NCBI GenBank assembly: GCA_022575985.1
Contig: JAKSXM010000107.1
Span: 4,650,001 to 4,714,000 of the forward strand
DNA from: Anagrus nilaparvatae
Lineage: Eukaryota; Arthropoda; Insecta; Hymenoptera; Mymaridae
Reading direction: 5' to 3'
DNA length: 64,000 nt
A program made the position numbers and the translations under genes. The notes under the pieces were generated by a model. It was not told the origin of the DNA. It was given only the letters and a program-made list of their open reading frames with translations, and made no database searches. Position 1 is the stretch's first letter. Each line of letters begins with the position of its first letter. Shown one piece after another: positions 46,514 to 57,170 of this stretch.

Positions 46514-48801
46514 GGGTCAATATTTGTGAACTGTATATGACTTTGCATGGGTGGGTCTCGAAATGTACTCCAAAGTATGTTTGGTCGAAAGTATATATAA
46601 AAAAAATAATTTTCCCCAATTTTTAGCTTTTTAGATCCAATCCTCTATTTTTTACAGCGATTTTTGTTTTTTTCAATTTTTTGAAATTTTTAATTTTTGA
46701 GAAATTTATGTTCATTAATTTTTCTCGCAAACGCGCACTTTACAATAAAATTTTTTTTCCTTATAGTACCCCATAGAAAATTTCCCGTAGAATTCGATTC
46801 TGGGGTCCAAATTTTTTTTTGAACTGCGCATGCGCGAGAAAATCAACTTTCTTGCTTTGCCTTTTCTAGCTTATATGCCACAGCTGCAGACAGCTCAATT
46901 TTCATCCTGTTGGTCTCAAATTGTAGGTTTTTTCATATACTTTCAGCATATGAAATCATTTTTTTGGGTAAATTTATTTTAAAAGCACTAAAATTGAAAA
47001 ATAGCGATTTTTAAAAAATCATTTTTCACAAATTTTGAATTTCCCGCCAAGTCACGTGACCAAATGAAAATCTGACTAAAAATTCGGATTCAGCGGAAAA
47101 TTTTACATAAGGATACCAATTTTCGTCTTATTTCATTAAATAGTTTCTAAGATATCCCATTTTAAAAATAATGATTAAAATTGACTTTTTTTAAAAAACC
47201 CTAAAAATGGGACTCTGACGTTGATTATCATATCTGTTAAACAAATAATTATAAAAAGATGAGTAAAAATTTTTTGCAAACTAAGGGCTTGTAAAAAATT
47301 TTTGAGGCCTATAGAACTCGTTTCTTTTAAAAATTAGAATTTTGGCAGCAATTTCAAAATTGGTCATTTTTGGGTAAGAATAGGGATTTGGTTTATTGAC
47401 TATCGCCATGAGAGAATTAACAACAAATAAATGTGGTGTACGGTGAATAAATTTTGATACGTATACCGAAAAAATGAGACCAATTGGAAGTATTTTGGTA
47501 AGCTGGCGAGGTTGCAGCTTTTTATTAAAGATTATGAAAAAAATCCTATTTTATAACATTATCGTATTTTGTAGCTATTCTATCTTATTTTCAATATTCC
47601 GAATTTTCTAGTTACCTAATGAAAATTTTGTCGAAATTTTCGGATTCCTCGAGAAATTTTACAAAAGACCTCCTTTTTGGAAAAGTTTTGGATGTTTCCG
47701 TAACTCTATAGAAATAAAAGAAATAGCAAAATACTAAATAACTACAAAATACCAGAATGTTATCAAATAGGATTTTTTTGTAATCTTTAATACAAAGCTG
47801 CAAACTTGCCAGTTAACCAAAATACTTCCAATTGGTCTCATTTTTTTAGTATACGTGTCACCATTCAGTTACCGTACACTGCAATAATTTGTCGCTAAAT
47901 CTCTCATGCCGATAGTCAATAAACCAAATGCCTATTCTTACCCCAAAATGACCAATTTTGAAATTGCTGCCAAAATTCTAATTTTTAAAAGAAACGAGTT
48001 CTATAGGCCTCAAAAATTTTTTACAAGCCCTTAGTTTCCAAAAAATGTTTACTCGTCTTTTTATAATTATTTGTTTATCATATATGATAATTAAAGTCAG
48101 AGTCCCATTTTTAGGGTTTTTTAAAAAAAAGTCAATTTTAATCTTTATCTTTAAAATGGGATATCTTAGAAACTATTTAATGAAATAAGACGAAAATTGG
48201 TATCCTTATGTAAAATTTTCCGCTGAATCCGAATTTTTAGTCAGATTTTCATTTGGTCACGTGACATGGCGGAAAATTCAAAATTTGTGAAAAATGATTT
48301 TTTAAAAATCGCTATTTTTCAATTTTAGTGCTTTTAAAATAAATTTACCCAAAAAAATGATTTCATATGCTGAAAGTATATGAAAAAACCTACAATTTGA
48401 GACCAACAGGATGCAAATTGAGCTGTCTGCAGCTGTGGCATATAAGCTAGAAAAGGCAAAGCAAGAAAGTTGATTTTCTCGCGCATGCGCAGTTCAAAAA
48501 AAAATTTGGACCCCAGAATCGAATTCTACGGGAAATTTCCTATGGGGTATTATAAGGAAAAAAAATTTTATTGTAAAGTGCGCGTTTGCGAGAAAAATTA
48601 ATGAACATAAATTTCTCAAAAATTAAAAATTTCAAAAAATTGAAAAAAACAAAAATCGCTGTAAAAAATAGAGGATTGGATCTAAAAAGCTAAAAATTGG
48701 GGAAAATTATTTTTTTTATATATGCTTTCGAGCAAACATACTTTGGAGTACATTCTGAGACTCGAAAATCCAAACTGTATACACTTCACAAATATTGACC
48801 C
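46514..48801. mobile_element. GGGT foldback element, copy 3 (in receptor exon 2)
   Basis: The ends GGGTCAATATTTGTGAA and the complement are flanked by ATCT (46510-46513 and 48802-48805). The arms carry GCGCATGCGC (about 46,826 and 48,481) and GTCACGTGAC (about 47,052 and 48,257). They are inverted over nearly the whole length, meeting near 47,660. It belongs to the same family as copies 1, 2 and 4 but is diverged from them. No protein encoded; the open frame at 48,722 runs from the element into the receptor exon. Confidence 0.88.
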
Positions 48802-50039
48802 ATCTATGTTACCCATTTTAATGGGAACTAATACTTTGCCAGTAAAATTATCGCTACCATTTAGTTTAGATAATTACACCTATATTTTATTATATGCTTA
48901 TGAAATTTTTGCAACATCACTTGCTGGTAGTGGCTCAATAGCATATGATTGTTTCTTTTCTGGACTTATTTATCATGGATGTGCTCAATTAGAAATTATT
49001 TCTTATCGATTTGATTTATTCATAAAAAGTATCAATACGAATAAAGATAAAGCAGAAAAAGAAATTGAAGAAAAACAATCGTTTGAAAATTTTATTCAAC
49101 ATCATCAATTAATTTATGAGTAAGTTAAAAAATATTTATTTGTGCTATAATTGGGTGTAAAATTTATGCATCAACATCGCCAAGTTTTTTGCAAGCCGAT
49201 TGCAAGCTCAAAATTGTAAGATTTTTGGTAAATTCAATTCTTTATTTTCGGCTTTACTGGATTCTCTCATACAATATAATGCGTGCTGGTGTTTAAATTT
49301 TATGCTCTCGCCATAGATATCTTGTAATAAACTATAGCTATAAATAAATTTAATGCAGTTCTGATTAATTAACTATTTTACTTTCAGTTTTGCAAATGAA
49401 ATTGTTGAAGTTTTTGAACTAGTTATATTTGTACAATTTGTTGTCAGCACTTTAGTAATATCCTTCAGTATTTATCATTTATCGCTTGTGGCTACTAAGT
49501 TTTTTGATATATTATTTGATATACTCCTTTTAAATGGCTTGTTATTACAACTTTTTGTATATTGTTATTTTGGCAGTGAAATAACTTATTTTGTAAGTAA
49601 AATATCTTTATATTTGAGACGTAATTAAAGAAATAACCATACTAATTGTCAGATCAATCATCCAAAATTAGAAATCAGATATTAAAAAAAGGTTCTTAAG
49701 AATTGGTTCTTAGCAACATTTCCCGCCTAGCCCGTCTGACTTGGATATATCCTCGTGACGCCTCAATTGAAAAAAAAAATACCTTCCACCATGTTTATGT
49801 ACTCAAAATTGGGGCGGAGTATCATTAAAAAATATTTTTTTGGATTACCAATGCAGAATTTTTTTATTTTCTTATAAATCCGTTTTCTTAGCTAGTACGG
49901 GGCAAGTTTCCTCCCTTAAAATCATATTTCATGTTTAGTTATAGTAAAATTGGCTTAATTAATTAAGATAAACAGTTATACAGTTATTATACCAATATAT
50001 TATTTTTATTTTCAAAATTTATTTAAGATAAAAATATTT

Positions 50040-50965
50040 AATATTAATTAATTTGGATGTAATACCTCATTTTTTTTCATGTAAGTACTAATGTCTAGAG
50101 GTATCGTTTTTACTCGATATCTTGAATCTTATAATTTCTTTTTTGAAAATTTTTTTCTCAAAATTCTTTTCACCAAAAAATACAAAAAATAATTTTTTTT
50201 CTTGTTTTTGGACGCAGTACTTAATTTATTTCTATGGGAGTACAAGTTTTATAAATATCGTTTATAGTAATTTTTTGGATCTGATACTTAATTTTTTCAA
50301 AATTGTTCTCTCAAAACTTAAAAAAAAAAGAATAAAAAAAACTGTAACATTTTTTTTCTTTTTAAATGTTGTACTTAATTTTTTCCTATGAAAGTACCAA
50401 TATCTGAAAATATGGTTATTACTCGATATCTCCAATCTGACACTTAATTTTTTAAACTTTTTTTTCTCAAAACTTTTTGGATAAAAAAATAAAAAAACAG
50501 CAATATTGCTTTTTGAAAGTAGTACCTCATTTTTTCCGTAGGAGTACTAGTTTTAGAAATATACTTTGTAGTCAATTTTTTGGATCTAAAACTTAAATTT
50601 TTGAAAATTTGTCTCTCAAAATTTTTCAAACAAAAAAATAAAAAAAATAGAAATATTTTTTTTCGTTTTGAACGGATCACCTACTTTATTTCTATAAAAG
50701 TACTAATATTTGAAAATATTGTTTTTACTCGATAACTCAAATCTGATACTCAATTTTTTTTTAATTTTTTTCTCAAAATTTTTTGCATACAAAAATATAA
50801 AAAATAGCAATATCTTTTTTCTTTTGGGACGTAGTATTTAATTTATTTCCATGAAAGTACTAATATCTAGAATTATCGTTTTTACTAGGTAAAATAGACC
50901 ATTAAGAACATTTTATTATTGTTAATGAGGAACCATAGTGCCAATTACTTGTCAGCGTTTCTTAT
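50040..50965 (+). mobile_element. DINE/Helentron-like element, copy C (5' truncated)
   Basis: In the third intron of the receptor gene. It lacks the 5' block, starting within the tandem array (TTTGGATGTAATACCTCATT), has about six monomers, and ends with GAGGAACCATAGTGCCAATT and a mutated hairpin (CTTGTCAGCG). Confidence 0.65.
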
Positions 50966-51060
50966 ATGGATCATATATATAGTTATTATTATAAATATAC
51001 AAAATTTTATTAATGATTAAGCATTTTAAAAAATAATAAAAATTTAATAATGCGAGGAAA

Positions 51061-51660
51061 AAATCAAAAAATTTTAAAATTCAATTAATCCATTAAATTT
51101 AAATTATCAGATTTTTTGAGCTCTTTGACCTAGTGAACCATTTTGATTAAAGTTTTTTACTGTTTCAGATCTTTTTCAGTACAAAATAATATTTATGCAA
51201 ATATATTTTATATGTTTTATGCAAATAAAACCAAAAATTGTAAAATTATAAAAATTTTAAAATTCACTTTAATCCATTTATATCAGGTTTTTTGAGCTCT
51301 CTGACCCAGTGAACCATGTTGATTTAAGTTTTTCACTGTTTCAGACCTTTTTTAGTACAAAACAACGATAAATTTGAAAAAATAAAATCGATTTTGGGCA
51401 AATTAAAAATTGTCAAGAAAATCCAGTTCCCTTATTTCATTAGCACTTTTTTATTAGAAAAGTTGATTCAGAAGTAGTTTTAACCAATTCAAATAGCTTT
51501 ATGCAAATAAAACCAGAATTTGTAAAAATTGAAAAATTTAAAATTTCACTTAAATCTATTTTTATCGGGTTTTTTGAGCTTTCTAACCCAGTGAACCATG
51601 TTGATTAAAGTTTTTAATTTTTTCAAACCTTTTTCAGTACAAAACAACAAAAAATTTGAC
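51061..51660. repeat. Three spaced direct repeats in the receptor intron
   Basis: A unit of about 125 bp containing TTTTTTGAGCTCT, CCAGTGAACCATGTTGAT, GTTTCAGACC and TTAGTACAAAACAAC occurs at about 51,061, 51,241 and 51,530, separated by variable spacers. No coding seen. Confidence 0.6.
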
Positions 51661-52569
51661 AAATTTCCATATTAACTCCTTTCGATTTTGGCCAAAATAA
51701 AAATCGTCAAAAAAATCTGGTTTTCCCTTTTCTTTATAAGACTAAGGGGCAAGTACCCTGCGTAATGAGGCACGCCAACCCTCTCAAAATCATATTTCAT
51801 GTTTAATCACAGTAAAACAGTGACTTAGTTCATAACTAAAAATAGTTAAACGATTAAATATAGTTATGTGGATTACAAATAAAAAACTTTTCCCATAATT
51901 TTAATAAATAATTATTATTCTTATTTTCAAAATTTATTTCAAGAAAAAAACTGAATGCAAATATTGATTACTGTCTCTTTCCATCCCTCAAAATAAATTT
52001 ATTTTTGTCCTGGAAGGCAAAATTTTTTAATAGAATGACGAAATACTCAAATGAATTTTCATATGTTATAGATATAATGTTCTATTAGTTCAAACATTTT
52101 TTATTAAAATTTATAATTATTATATTTTTACAGTTTATTGGGATTGGGTTAAGGCTAAAATACTCATAGAAAACATTTTGAAATTGGAAAAGGTCCAAGA
52201 GTAAAGTTCCCATTTGCACCCATGCAAATAATTTCAGAATTTTTTGAAATTGTGCACATATTTATTAATTTTTTTATTTTTCAGAGTAATAATTTAAGTA
52301 ACAAATTATATTTAATGGATTGGGATAAATTAAGTATTAAATCAAAAAAAGATTTAATATTTATGATGAGGCGTTTATCAAAACCAATTTATATTAACGG
52401 AGGATTTCTTATAGTATTATCATTGGAATTATTTTTAGTTGTAAGTATCAAATTTTCAAAGTTTTACCTATATTATAAAATTATTAAAGTTAATAATTTA
52501 TTTATAAATTTTTAGATACTGAAAACTTCATATTCAGCTTTTAATGTATTATCAATGTCAGCAGATTAA

Positions 52570-52841
52570 AATCTTTTCTACATAGTATAATTTATTAGTA
52601 GTATTCTTTAGAAGAAATTTATTCTATACTTTATTGCAAAGATTATTGAAATATGTAAATAATAATTAATTATCAAATAATTAAAATTGTAAAATTGTAT
52701 TGTATAAAGGAACAACCTAAATATGCAAATGGTTTGATTATTGGTAATTAATTATGTAGTAGTGTATCTAGAAATGTAATAAAAACTTTCAGTAAAAATA
52801 GCATTTTGTCTTAATTTTAATAATTTAAAATTGTTTATAAT
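52570..52841. other. Receptor 3' flank
   Basis: The short interval between the receptor stop codon and the next foldback element. It probably holds the 3' UTR. Several AATAA strings occur but none is decisive. Confidence 0.4.
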
Positions 52842-52845
52842 AAAT

Positions 52846-53858
52846 GGGTAGATATTCCTAAAGTGTATGTGCAACTAATGGGTCTTCAAGTCGGTTCCAA
52901 AATATTTTTCCCTCAAAGTACTATCAAAAATAAGTTATCAGCCCTATTTTCAACCTCCTAGGTCTTGTTCTTGATTTTTAAATTATTAATAATTAGCAAA
53001 AATTATTTTAAATTCTCCCAAACGCTTATTTTATTGTAAAAACATTTTTTCTCGTAGGTCCGAACAAGTAATTTTCCTGGCTATTCGATTTCATGGTCAA
53101 AATTTTAATTTGACAACGAAATTTGAAAGAAAATAATTTTAATTCATTTATTATATAACTTAAAAAATTAAAAAAATCGTTAAATTGAGATATTTTAATC
53201 TTTCAATTTAAAATTTCGCTTTTTTAACAGAAAGGCTCTTGAAAACATAAAAAAATTTCCCGCAGATTCCAAATTTTTTTTCAGATTTCGAATAGGTCAC
53301 TTGGCTTGGCAGAAAATTTGAAATTTGTAAAAATGAAACTTTTTAATTTAGATTTTTTGATCTAATTTTTTAAGTAAGCAAAAAAACAAAACAAAAACTT
53401 TATCCAAAAAAGTATAGAAAAAGATAAAACTTTTGAGTACCTAATAGAATTGGTTTATCTGCTAGCGAGATAAGAATACTAGAAGATGAAACATATATTC
53501 ACTCGATTTCTCGCACATACGCAACTCAAATAGAAATTTTGATGACGGAACCGAATAGCCAAGAAAATTTCCTTTTTGGACCTACGAAGAAAATTTTTTT
53601 TACAGTAAAATAAGCGTTAGGGAGAATTTATAATAATTTATGTGCTGTTAAAACTAAAAAAAATCAAAAATACATGTAAAATAAATTGGCTATAAAAAAT
53701 CAAGAACAAGACCTAGGATGCTGAATATTGAGCTGATAACTTATTTTCGATAGTACTTTGATTTAAAAATATTTTTGAACCGATTTGGTGACCCAAGAAT
53801 TAGTTTCACATATATAATGTAGTATACACAAGTGTATACTTTTGAGGTATATCTAACC
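52846..53858. mobile_element. GGGT foldback element, copy 4 (old)
   Basis: The left end GGGTAGATATTCCTAAAG matches, inverted, the right end (TTTTGAGGTATATCTAACC). AAAT flanks both sides (52842-52845 and 53859-53862). Internal arms share AGTACTATCAAAAATAAGTTAT and its inverted counterpart near 53,750. The palindromes GCGCATGCGC and CACGTG are mutated here, so this is the most decayed of the four. Confidence 0.72.
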
Positions 53859-53862
53859 AAAT

Positions 53863-54777
53863 ATAACTTTTCAAAATATAATTTTAGATAAAAAACAATT
53901 TAATTTTGATTTTTTAAAGAAATATAAACCATTTAGGTTACCCCCCCCCCCCCACACCTCCATAGAATAAATTTATAGGTGTATATTGGTGATATTGTAA
54001 GCCAACCAAATAAAACTTCTGGTTGGTTTCAATTTGTTCGTTTATTTATTACTATTCGTTAAGAGTTTATGTTTCTCTTCAATCTCGTAAATTGCATTTT
54101 TTTATCATTTCTTGCTATTCTGTGATATTTAACAAAAGAAATGGTTATTTTCGGAAAAAATGATAAATTATCAAATTGGTACCAAAATTAAAATTTTTGA
54201 ATAAATAGGTTTAATCTAAAATTTTTTAAAGGACTAGTTTTCAAAAACTCCATGTTCGTCCAGTTTTTATTATTTGCATCAAAGCTAAATCTCGCAAATA
54301 GTTAAAGTTAAAGAGATCGTAAAGAGATGAGTAAATATTATTGGAAATTTGAAGATTGTTCAAAATGTTAATAACCTATCTTATAGTCAAAAATTTTAAT
54401 TTTATGCAGCTATTTAAACTTTTTTTGCGAGAATAGAAAAAAATTTATTTATTGAATTTTACGGAGAAATAACTAAAGATAAACACTGTTTATTTAAAAG
54501 TTGTCCCTTAATAAACTCCAACCGGAAGTTATTTGGTGAAAAAATAATGTGGTAGCGTCTTAAACTAAGAATCTCTCATTTTTATACGCTTGCTATAACA
54601 CAGGCCCAAGCATTCCAAGGTTCATGAAGCCAATTCAGATAAACTAAAAGTATGAGGGCCTAAGCACTTTGCACTTGCTTTGCTATTAAATTGTAAATTG
54701 TATGTAATATATATGAATTATACGATATAAGAAATTCAAAAAATTATGAAATTTTTGCAAACAATAGTATATTATGG
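53863..54777. other. Spacer with a poly-C run
   Basis: A run of about 14 C at 53,941-53,954; otherwise AT-rich with no recognised gene. Confidence 0.35.
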
Positions 54778-55294
54778 TCCTAGGCCAGAAAAATAAAGAA
54801 GGGCCCAAATCGCACGTAAATTACCTTCTGAGGCAAAGCCGAGCCGCAGTACAGAAAAATTTATTTCTAATTGTAATAAAATTTTCTAACTATGGCTATT
54901 CAAGGCCAAAAAAGAGATTCATCAGTCACGTATGACTTCAGGACAACAATCAGATTTATAATAACTCTACAAAATCTGTTTGGCAATGTGTCTTTCCATT
55001 TTGAAATTTCAAGATTTGCCCCCTTTATCCCCGTTGGATCCAACAGTTTAACTCTTTCCTAAGGAATCTCCCTAAAACCCTATATGTGTGCGTTGCCTCA
55101 GAATACGTGTATCGACAGTTCTACAGCCACTTAGTACATTAAAAAATGATTTTTTTTTATAACTATAAAAATACTACTTATTTACAAACGATTTATCAAG
55201 TATTTTATTTTAAATTAATTAATAAACTAAAATAAACTGCGTAAAGCGTGCTTCACGTGACTAGTGGTGGGGGTAATTCGTTAGGAAAAAGTTA
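54778..55294. other. CCTAGGCC repeat copy and a coding-like fragment
   Basis: The repeat at 54,778-54,855 matches 33,962. On the minus strand about 55,058-54,900 reads ERVKLLDPTGIKGANLEISK, then WKDTLPNRFCRVIINL, then IVVLKSYVTDESLFWP, an open, protein-like piece of about 50 codons with a stop just upstream. I do not recognise it; it may be a transposon remnant. Confidence 0.3.
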
Positions 55295-55447
55295 AATTGG
55301 ATTCTCTCATGCATGAACAGCTCGAATTAAATTTTAGAGAGCAGGTTCGAATTCCCTGAAAAACTTTCTAGGCTTGTTGGAAAAAAATTTTTTTTGCCAA
55401 ACATACGCGTTTATGAAAAACACATTAATATATAAAATTGACTCGTC

Positions 55448-56815
55448 TTTTGGTTGCTCAATGAGGAACCATTGTGATGGGTCAAAATTTGGTTTTTGAT
55501 TTTTTGGCATATAAGCACGTTTTGAGACCTCAGGAAGCTAAAAAACCGGTTTTTAAAAAAAGTCTGTATGTGTACTTTTTTTTTTTAATTTGGATGTAAT
55601 ACCTCAGTTATTTCCACGAAAGTACTTATATTTGAAAGTATATTTTTACTCTATATCTCGAATCTGATACTTAATTGATTAAAAATTTTTTTCCCAAAAT
55701 TTTTTTCACGAAAAAATACAAAAAACACCAATTTTTTTTTCTTTTTGGACGTAGTACCTAATTTATTTCTATAAAAGTACTAGTTTTAGAAAGTTCGTTG
55801 ATAGTAATTATTTGGATCTAATACCGATTTTTTTCAAAAATTTTTTCTCAAAATTAAAAAAACAAATAAATTAAAAAAACTGCAATATTTTTTTTTTTGG
55901 GATGTAATACCTCATTTAATTCCATGAAAGCACTAATATCTGAAAATATTGAAACGGATGAAACTTCAAACCATTATCGAATTAAGACCTAATTTTTTCT
56001 TCCAAAAATTTTTTCATCAAAAAATCTCAAAATACTTTTTTTTAATTATACGCTGCAAAAAAGATCTACTTTCTTACTTTCAGGCGATCTTTTTTTCGCT
56101 TTTAATGAAAAACTATGTGTTGAACACGGGAAAAAAAGTAGGAAATTTTACTTTCAATGCTGTCTGAACTCGTTCGCTACGCTCACTCGTGCATACAACT
56201 GCATTGAAAGCCAAATCCTACTTTTTTTCCCTTGTTGAACAAATAGATATTTTTTTTTTAATTTGGATGTAATACCTCATTTATTTCCACGAAAGTACTT
56301 GTATTTGAAAGTATGGTTTTTACTCGATATCTCGAATCTGATACTTAATTTTTTGAAAATTTTTTTCTCAAAAATTTCGTCATAAAAAAATACAAAAAAC
56401 ACCAAATTTTTTTTTTTTTTTTGGTCGTAGTACCTAATTTATTTCTATGAGAGTACTAGTTTTAGAAAGTTCGTTTATAGTAATTTTTTTCGATCTGATA
56501 CCGAATTTTTCCAATTTTTTTAGCAAAATTAAAAAAACAAAAAAACTGCAATATTTTTTTTTTTTTGTGTAATACTTCATTTAATTCCATGAAAGTACTA
56601 TCTTGAATAATTATTATCCAATGAATTACGTTAGATTTTATTTGAAAAAAAATAGATTTAGTTAAATTCAATACATAAATTTACTTTTAACTTTTAAAAG
56701 TTAATAGAAATGTATGTATGATTGCATGCTTGTAATCGGTGATATCTGTGGCATATTGAAGTATTTAGCTCATTGTTTGAGGAACCTTAGTGCCAGCTAG
56801 TTGGCAGGGTATTTT
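55448..56815 (+). mobile_element. DINE/Helentron-like element, copy D
   Basis: Starts TTTTGGTTGCTCAATGAGGAACC with the conserved 5' block, has a short GT tract and several monomers, and ends TTGAGGAACCTTAGTGCCAG, TAGTTGGCAGGGTATTTTT. The hairpin repeat copy 2 (56,056-56,253) has inserted into its tandem array. Confidence 0.72.
56056..56253. repeat. Dispersed hairpin repeat, copy 2
   Basis: Nearly identical to 42,166-42,362 and inserted in the tandem array of DINE-like copy D. Both breakpoints are sharp against the array, which helps to define the unit: from AAAAAAGATCTACTTTC to TTGAACAAATAGATATTTTT. Confidence 0.72.
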
Positions 56816-57168
56816 TTTTTAGTTTTAACAAAATAACTCTCCAAAAATATTCTATAATAAGAATTTGATTCTGATGTTGAATTTAAAAATTATTTTTAAG
56901 ACTGTAAAGAGTTGTTTGTAACTTCAGAGTACACTTTTTATTAAGAAAAACCTACTTTGGAAATATCATTTCATGTTATGGAAAAAAAAGTTAAAAAAAA
57001 TTGCTCTGGTCAATGAGAATAATTAACGATTTAAGATTAAAGAAACTCAAATCTAATAATCAGCCTGATTTTTTTACCAATCTATTAATAAATTTCAATT
57101 TATTAATATTAAAACACTGTAAAATAAAATTATTTTAATCTCAAATAATCATTTAAAATCATTTATTT
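56816..57168. other. Spacer between DINE-like copies
   Basis: No gene recognised. Confidence 0.3.
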
Positions 57169-57170
57169 AT

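Larger units (their letters stand above)
46051..52569 (+). pseudogene. Insect odorant receptor (7tm_6) split by a transposon
   Basis: A ligand-gated odorant receptor subunit of the sensory neuron membrane. Exons: 46051-46391, 46459-46513 continuing at 48806-49119, 49388-49592, 52285-52440, 52516-52569. Exon 2 is cut by a foldback element (46514-48801). Without the element and one ATCT duplication the exon reads across (IFVS then MLPILMG) and all joins keep frame: 374 codons plus stop, close to the usual receptor length. Family features: N-terminal FGLLEDD and hydrophobic segments; LIYHGCAQLEIISYRF; YCYFGSEITYF; then KDLIFMMRRLSKPIYINGG and the C-terminal ILKTSYSAFNVLSM. No intron signal allows precise removal of the element, and it brings stops (TGA after VNCI), so this allele should be non-functional. 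No other stops or frameshifts are seen, so the damage is recent, or the insertion may be polymorphic. Confidence 0.9.

Noticed and set aside
48722..48805. An alternative receptor start at 48,722, inside the foldback
   Set aside because: The first 28 codons are transposon sequence; the receptor exon resumes at 48,806 just after the ATCT duplication, and the true start is at 46,051.
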